Source of the DNA: Candidatus Odyssella thessalonicensis
GTDB taxonomy: Bacteria; Pseudomonadota; Alphaproteobacteria; Bin65
Length of the DNA: 9,008 bases
Assembly (NCBI GenBank): GCA_005240015.1
Contig: SBBV01000134.1
Span: forward strand, 1-9,008
Direction: 5' to 3'
In this document: one piece after another, positions 5,712-9,008 of the stretch
Numbering within the stretch: position 1 is the first letter of the stretch
Layout: each line of letters begins with the position of its first letter
The notes under the pieces: generated by a model
Seen by the model: the letters and a program-made list of their open reading frames with translations, nothing else
Database searches by the model: none
Told to the model about the DNA's origin: nothing
Translations under genes and position numbers: made by a program

Positions 5712-7804
5712 CGCACTACTGCCGAGGGCTGCGCCGCGACCGCGCGGCGGCGATCGAACGCCTGATAGGCCGCGATCGCGACGAGGAGGCCGAAGCCGAT
5801 GAAGTCGGTGATCCAGCCCGGTTTGATCAACAGGAACGCGCCGGCGATGAGGATCAACCGCTCCCAGAGCGCGCAGCTGCGCAGGAAATAGCCGTAGAGC
5901 CCGCCCGCCAGCGCCACGCAGCCGATCGAGGCGCTGATCGCCGCGAGCACCGCCTCGTGCCATTGGCCGGGCTTCGTGATCAGCATCAGCGCCGGTTCGT
6001 ACGCGAACATGAACGGCACGATGAAGCCCGCGGCGCCGATGCGCACCGCGGCCCAGCCGGTCTTCCAGAGATCGGCCTTGGCCAGCGACGCCGCCGCGTA
6101 TACCGCGAGCGCCACCGGCGGCGTGATCGCCGACATGATCGCGAAGTAGAACGCGAACATGTGCGCCGGCGCCACCCTGTGCACGCCCTCGAGGCCGAGC
6201 GCCGCATAGGTGGGTTCGAGCAGGCGCGCCACGGCCGGGACCAGCAGCGCCACCATGATGATGTAGGCCGGCGTCGTCGGCATGCCCATGCCGAGGATGA
6301 TGCCGGCGATGGCGGTGACGATGAGCGCCAGGATCAGCGTGTCCTGCGCCATCGCGACGATGAGCTGCGTGAAGGTGATGCCGATGCCGGTGAGCGCGAT
6401 GACGCCGATGATGATGCCGGCGGCGGCGCAGGCGAGCGCCACCGAGAGCGCGTTCTTGGCCCCGTCGACCAGCGCCTCGATGAAGACGACGGCGCTGCGC
6501 GCGAACAGCGCGCGCGACGGAGCGTGCGCGAGCGCGGTCGCGACCGAGACCGCGACCAGCGTGGCGCTCGACCACACGACGGCGGCGCCGCTCAATTCGA
6601 ATCCGCCCGGCGATCGCATGCCGACCCAGAGCACCACACCGACCCCCGCCACGAGGGGCACCGCGATCGCCGGCCCGCGCAGGAAGATCAGCGGCACGCA
6701 GGAGGCGGTGGCGCCGAGCGCCGCCATCGGCGCCGACGAGCCGGTGAACATGATCACGAGGATGATCACGATCGGCAGGAACAGGTGGCCGCGCTGCCCC
6801 AGCACCTGCCAGAGGCGCGGGCACTCCTCGCGCGACAGGCCCTTCAATCCCTGGCGCTTGGCCTGGAAGTGCACCGCGGCGAAGCATGCCACGTAGTACA
6901 GCAGCGCCGGGATGATCGCCCAGACGACGACCTGGAGATAGGCGACGTGCAGGAACTCCGCCATCACGAACGCGGCGGCGCCCATGATCGGCGGCATGAT
7001 CTGCCCGCCGGTGGACGCCACGGCTTCGACGGCGGCGCCGAAATGCGCCGGGAAGCCGGTGCGCTTCATGAGAGGGATCGTGATCGGGCCATCGATCATG
7101 ACGTTGGCGACCGCGCTGCCCGAGATCGTGCCGAACAGGCTCGAACTCACGACCGCGACCTTGCCCGGGCCGCCGGCAGTGCGCCCGGTTATCGCCAACG
7201 CAAAGTCCATGAACAGCTGGCCGGTGCCAGCGCGCTCCATGAAGCTGCCGAACAGCACGAAAATCAGCACGTAGCCGGCGGAGACGCCGAGCGTCTGGCC
7301 GAAGATGCCCTCGGTCGTGAGGTAGATCTGGTTGACGTAGCGCGAGAACTCGATGTTGGTGAAGACGAATGCGTAGCCCAGGAACGCGACCACGGTGAGC
7401 GGCAAGGCCCAGCCGAGGATGCGCCGCGTCGCCTCCAGCACCATGACGACGGCGAGCACCGCCATGATCTTGTCGTGGAGGTCGGGCGCGTCGACGAACG
7501 GATCGCGCTCGAAGAGATAGGGCTTGTAGAGGACCAGGATGTAGACGCAGGTGCCGAGCGCCAGCACCAGCGCCACGACGTCCCACCAGCGCGGCCGCGC
7601 GCGCTCCCCCGTCTTCACCAGCGGGAACAGCAGGAAGACGAGCGTGATCGCAAAGGCGAGGTGCGCCGCCCGATAGGGAAACGCCTCGGGCGGCGCGATC
7701 GCGATCGCATAGAGATGGAACAGCGACATCGCGACGCCGATGAGGACGATCGCGTATGCCGCCCACGAGCGCGCCGGGGGCGCCGTCGGCGCCACCTCCG
7801 TCAT
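5708..7804 (-). CDS. TRAP transporter permease, fused DctQ-DctM (4TM/12TM type)
   Basis: An inner-membrane secondary transporter of 698 aa that would use an ion (usually Na+) gradient to import the ligand delivered by the TAXI receptor. Seen: an N-terminal four-helix DctQ-like part (about 15-150) joined to a DctM-like part (about 165-610). The latter has the family's paired half motifs: SSLFGTISGSAVANVMIDGP (221-240) with PLMKRTGFPAHFGAAVEAVA and GGQIMPPIMGAAAF (266-279), then GIILGMGMPTTPAYIIM (501-517) and FAIMSAITPPVALAVYAAA (554-572). The C-terminal tail with IKPGWITDFIGFGLL (660-674) resembles the extra C-terminal domain of TAXI-associated fused permeases. Length matches this class (about 600-850 aa). 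ATG 7804 has only a weak GGGA-like site upstream, consistent with coupling to the TAXI gene ending 24 nt earlier. Substrates of TAXI-TRAP systems are mostly unknown; dicarboxylates and glutamate-like acids are reported for some. Confidence 0.95.
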   Translation of the reverse strand: MTEVAPTAPPARSWAAYAIVLIGVAMSLFHLYAIAIAPPEAFPYRAAHLAFAITLVFLLFPLVKTGERARPRWWDVVALVLALGTCVYILVLYKPYLFERDPFVDAPDLHDKIMAVLAVVMVLEATRRILGWALPLTVVAFLGYAFVFTNIEFSRYVNQIYLTTEGIFGQTLGVSAGYVLIFVLFGSFMERAGTGQLFMDFALAITGRTAGGPGKVAVVSSSLFGTISGSAVANVMIDGPITIPLMKRTGFPAHFGAAVEAVASTGGQIMPPIMGAAAFVMAEFLHVAYLQVVVWAIIPALLYYVACFAAVHFQAKRQGLKGLSREECPRLWQVLGQRGHLFLPIVIILVIMFTGSSAPMAALGATASCVPLIFLRGPAIAVPLVAGVGVVLWVGMRSPGGFELSGAAVVWSSATLVAVSVATALAHAPSRALFARSAVVFIEALVDGAKNALSVALACAAAGIIIGVIALTGIGITFTQLIVAMAQDTLILALIVTAIAGIILGMGMPTTPAYIIMVALLVPAVARLLEPTYAALGLEGVHRVAPAHMFAFYFAIMSAITPPVALAVYAAASLAKADLWKTGWAAVRIGAAGFIVPFMFAYEPALMLITKPGQWHEAVLAAISASIGCVALAGGLYGYFLRSCALWERLILIAGAFLLIKPGWITDFIGFGLLVAIAAYQAFDRRRAVAAQPSAVVR
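5732..5749. terminator. Possible GC hairpin ending the plus-strand operon
   Basis: CGCCGCG (5732-5738), loop ACCG, CGCGGCG (5743-5749): a perfect 7-bp stem 21 nt past the ATPase stop. No T-run follows, so it is not a canonical intrinsic terminator, and it encodes part of the Arg/Ala-rich TRAP C-terminus, where such GC runs arise by chance. Confidence 0.2.
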
Positions 7805-7828
7805 CGTCGATCCCGGCCGAGCGTCGGC

Positions 7829-8764
7829 TTACTTGATGGCGCCGGCTTCCTTGTAGAACTTCACGGCGCCGGGATGCATCGGCACGCCGATGTCCTCGGC
7901 CATCTGCTTCGGCGTGAGCTCGCTCATCGCCTTGTTGATCGCCGCCATGTCCTTGACGTTGGTGGCCATCGCCTTGGTCATCGCGTAGACGCGGTCTTCG
8001 GTGAGCTTGCACGAGACGACGACGTGCGTGGCATAGCCGATCACCTTCACGTCCTTCTCCTGCTTGGGATAGCTGCCCGCCTTCACCGTCACGAGCGTGT
8101 AGCCGGGATTGATCTTGCGCATCGCCTCGTGATGCTCGGCGAGATCGAGCAGGCGGATCTCGCGGCTCGAGGCGAGATCCATCACCGCGCCCGACGGCAC
8201 CGTAGTGCCGAGCGTGAACACCTGGGCGTGGCCGTCCTGCATCTGGCCGACCGAGTCGTTGTAGGAGCCGAAGCTCACCTTCAGGTCGCTGTACTTGAGC
8301 CCGGCCACCTGCAGGATGTGCTGCGTGATGAGCTCGCCGGTGTTGCCCTTCACCTGGGTCGTGAGCGACTTGCCCTTGAGGTCCTTGAGCGAGTTGATCC
8401 CGGCATTGGCGAGCACGACGACCTGGAAATACTGCGGATAGAGCGTCGCCACGTTGCAGACGTTCGTGTGCGGCCCCTTGAAGGGCTCGCGGCCGGCGAC
8501 GGCGTCGACCGTGGTTATCGAGTTGCCGAATCCGATGTCGGCCTGGCCCGACTGCACCGCGCGCACGTTGGAAACGCCGGCGCCCGGCAGCACCTGCACC
8601 TGGAAGCCGGGGATCGACTTCTCCCACATTGCCTTCAACGCGCCGCCGAGCGGCACCCAGACGCCGCCCTGCGGACCGGTCATGAATTTCGCTTCCTCGG
8701 CATGGGCGGGCGCCGCGATGGCGGCAGCCAGCGTGGCGAAGACGGCGAGGCGGCGGACGTGCAT
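7829..8764 (-). CDS. TAXI-family TRAP transporter solute-binding receptor
   Basis: A periplasmic receptor of 311 aa for the TRAP permease encoded immediately downstream. Seen: a Sec signal peptide (MHVRRLAVF, hydrophobic Ala-rich core, cleavage after AHA at about residue 22); the TAXI family's opening block FMTGPQGGVWVPLGGALKAMWEK (27-49); VLPGAGVSNVRAVQSGQADIGFGNS (58-82), the conserved 'x-G-S-x-x-N-x-x-x-x-x-x-G-x-AD-x-x' region; LKDLKGKSLTTQVKGNTGELITQHIL (128-151); and a C-terminal IGVPMHPGAVKFYKEAGAIK (292-311) typical of the family. Length fits (about 310-330 aa). The start is fixed by GGGAGGA (8770-8776) 5 nt upstream. The frame stays open to 8968, but that extension crosses the ribosome site and the REP-like hairpin and is not coding. 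First gene of a two-gene minus-strand operon. Ligand unknown. Confidence 0.95.
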   Translation of the reverse strand: MHVRRLAVFATLAAAIAAPAHAEEAKFMTGPQGGVWVPLGGALKAMWEKSIPGFQVQVLPGAGVSNVRAVQSGQADIGFGNSITTVDAVAGREPFKGPHTNVCNVATLYPQYFQVVVLANAGINSLKDLKGKSLTTQVKGNTGELITQHILQVAGLKYSDLKVSFGSYNDSVGQMQDGHAQVFTLGTTVPSGAVMDLASSREIRLLDLAEHHEAMRKINPGYTLVTVKAGSYPKQEKDVKVIGYATHVVVSCKLTEDRVYAMTKAMATNVKDMAAINKAMSELTPKQMAEDIGVPMHPGAVKFYKEAGAIK

Positions 8765-8769
8765 GGCAT

Positions 8770-8776
8770 TCCTCCC
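8770..8776 (-). promoter_or_regulatory. Shine-Dalgarno of the TAXI receptor gene
   Basis: On the minus strand GGGAGGA precedes ATG 8764 by 5 nt. A second ATG (8769-8767) touching the site is out of frame. This sets the start and places the signal peptide at the N-terminus. Confidence 0.75.
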
Positions 8777-8819
8777 TGATCGATTCTTGTGCGGCGCGGG
8801 GCCGCAGATTCGGCCGCGA

Positions 8820-8852
8820 AGATTGCCCGGTTTGCCCCACATTCGCAACCGG
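8820..8852 (-). promoter_or_regulatory. Candidate promoter/operator of the TAXI-TRAP operon
   Basis: On the minus strand TTGCGA (8848-8843) and CAATCT (8825-8820) are spaced by 17 nt, a weak sigma-70-like pair. A dyad CCGGTT (8827-8832) and AACCGG (8847-8852), 14 nt apart, covers the same place. Both signals are weak and may be chance in DNA of this composition. Confidence 0.22.
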
Positions 8853-8876
8853 CCATCCCCAATCGTCATCCCCGAC

Positions 8877-8916
8877 CGGAGCGCCCGCCCTTCGCGGGCG
8901 CGAAGCGGAGGGATCG
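8877..8916 (+). repeat. REP-like palindromic element, copy 1
   Basis: CGGA head (8877-8880), a perfect 8-bp stem GCGCCCGC (8881-8888) / GCGGGCGC (8894-8901) with loop CCTTC, then the tail AGCGGAGGGATCG (8904-8916). The same head, loop and tail recur inverted at 8970-9008 with a different but equally paired stem. It is non-coding and lies upstream of the TAXI gene. No T-run follows on either strand, so it is not an obvious terminator. Confidence 0.65.
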
Positions 8917-8969
8917 TGAGACCAAAGGGGCCCGGCGGCGCCACTGCATCGGCGCGCGAACTCGGCATG

Positions 8970-9008
8970 CGATCCCTCCGCTCCGCGCGGCGAAGGCGCC
9001 GCGCTCCG
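8970..9008 (-). repeat. REP-like palindromic element, copy 2 (inverted, reaches window edge)
   Basis: Read on the minus strand it starts CGGAGCGC at the window edge, forms a perfect 8-bp stem GCGCGGCG (9004-8997) / CGCCGCGC (8992-8985) with loop CCTT, and ends in the tail AGCGGAGGGATCG (8982-8970), identical to copy 1. The 53 nt between the copies (8917-8969) show no gene. An inverted pair of short hairpin repeats is the BIME arrangement; it may continue past the window. Confidence 0.65.

Noticed and set aside
5582..8779. A 1065-codon plus-strand open frame antisense to the TRAP and TAXI genes
   Set aside because: Composition is extreme (Arg, His, Asp, Glu) with no recognisable motif or ribosome site; it is the complement of two well-supported transport genes.
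8791..8815. Small GC inverted repeats (GCGGC/GCCGC and GGCCG/CGGCC) in the TAXI leader, considered as a riboswitch or attenuator
   Set aside because: Arms are only five bases, overlap each other and lie in very GC-rich DNA; there is no conserved aptamer pattern and no terminator T-run.
4542..8840. A 1432-codon minus-strand open frame spanning the TRAP and TAXI genes and the ATPase complement
   Set aside because: It overlaps genes with intact family motifs in other frames, and its translation is Arg/Gly/Ala/His-rich low-complexity sequence without domains. Long stop-free shadow frames are expected in DNA this rich in G+C at third positions.
8765..8968. N-terminal extension of the TAXI receptor to 8968
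   Set aside because: It would bury the signal peptide inside the protein and translate the Shine-Dalgarno and a hairpin repeat.

Overview
This is a GC-rich bacterial window with tightly packed genes. The gene set (TAXI-type TRAP transporter, three-gene iron-family ABC importer, phthalate-dioxygenase-type Rieske oxygenase, MarR regulator) and the REP-like hairpins suggest an alpha- or betaproteobacterial soil or water generalist. An alphaproteobacterium of the Hyphomicrobiales/Rhodospirillales kind is my best guess, but that is inference and no rRNA or marker gene is present.

Left part (1-5711): a MarR-family repressor gene runs leftward off the window edge (1-486, minus). It is divergent from a four-gene plus-strand operon: a Rieske non-heme iron oxygenase alpha subunit (597-1787), a periplasmic solute-binding protein (1822-2853), a fused two-domain ABC permease (2879-4612) and an ABC ATPase (4617-5711). 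The 110-nt divergent spacer holds a 19-bp near-perfect palindrome, TGGTTGACTTAATCAACCA (523-541), that overlaps a -35-like TTGACT. This is the layout expected of a ligand-responsive MarR switch. The importer looks like the ferric-iron (FbpABC) family, but the binding protein lacks the tyrosine pair that holds iron. The simplest reading is a regulated module that imports an organic acid, probably aromatic, and oxidises it. No reductase for the oxygenase is visible.

Right part (5708-9008): a second, unrelated importer lies tail-to-tail on the minus strand. It consists of a TAXI-type periplasmic receptor (7829-8764) followed 24 nt later by a DctQ-DctM fused TRAP permease (5708-7804). The two operons converge and their stop codons overlap by 4 nt, so there is no intergenic terminator. 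Upstream of the TAXI gene is a 244-nt non-coding stretch. Its distal part (8877-9008) carries two inverted copies of a REP-like hairpin element whose stems differ by compensating base-pair changes.

I found no RNA gene, CRISPR array, insertion sequence or tRNA. Each protein family is known. The points of interest are the gene combination, the operator, the missing iron ligands and the covarying hairpin pair. I do not see a clearly new molecular system.
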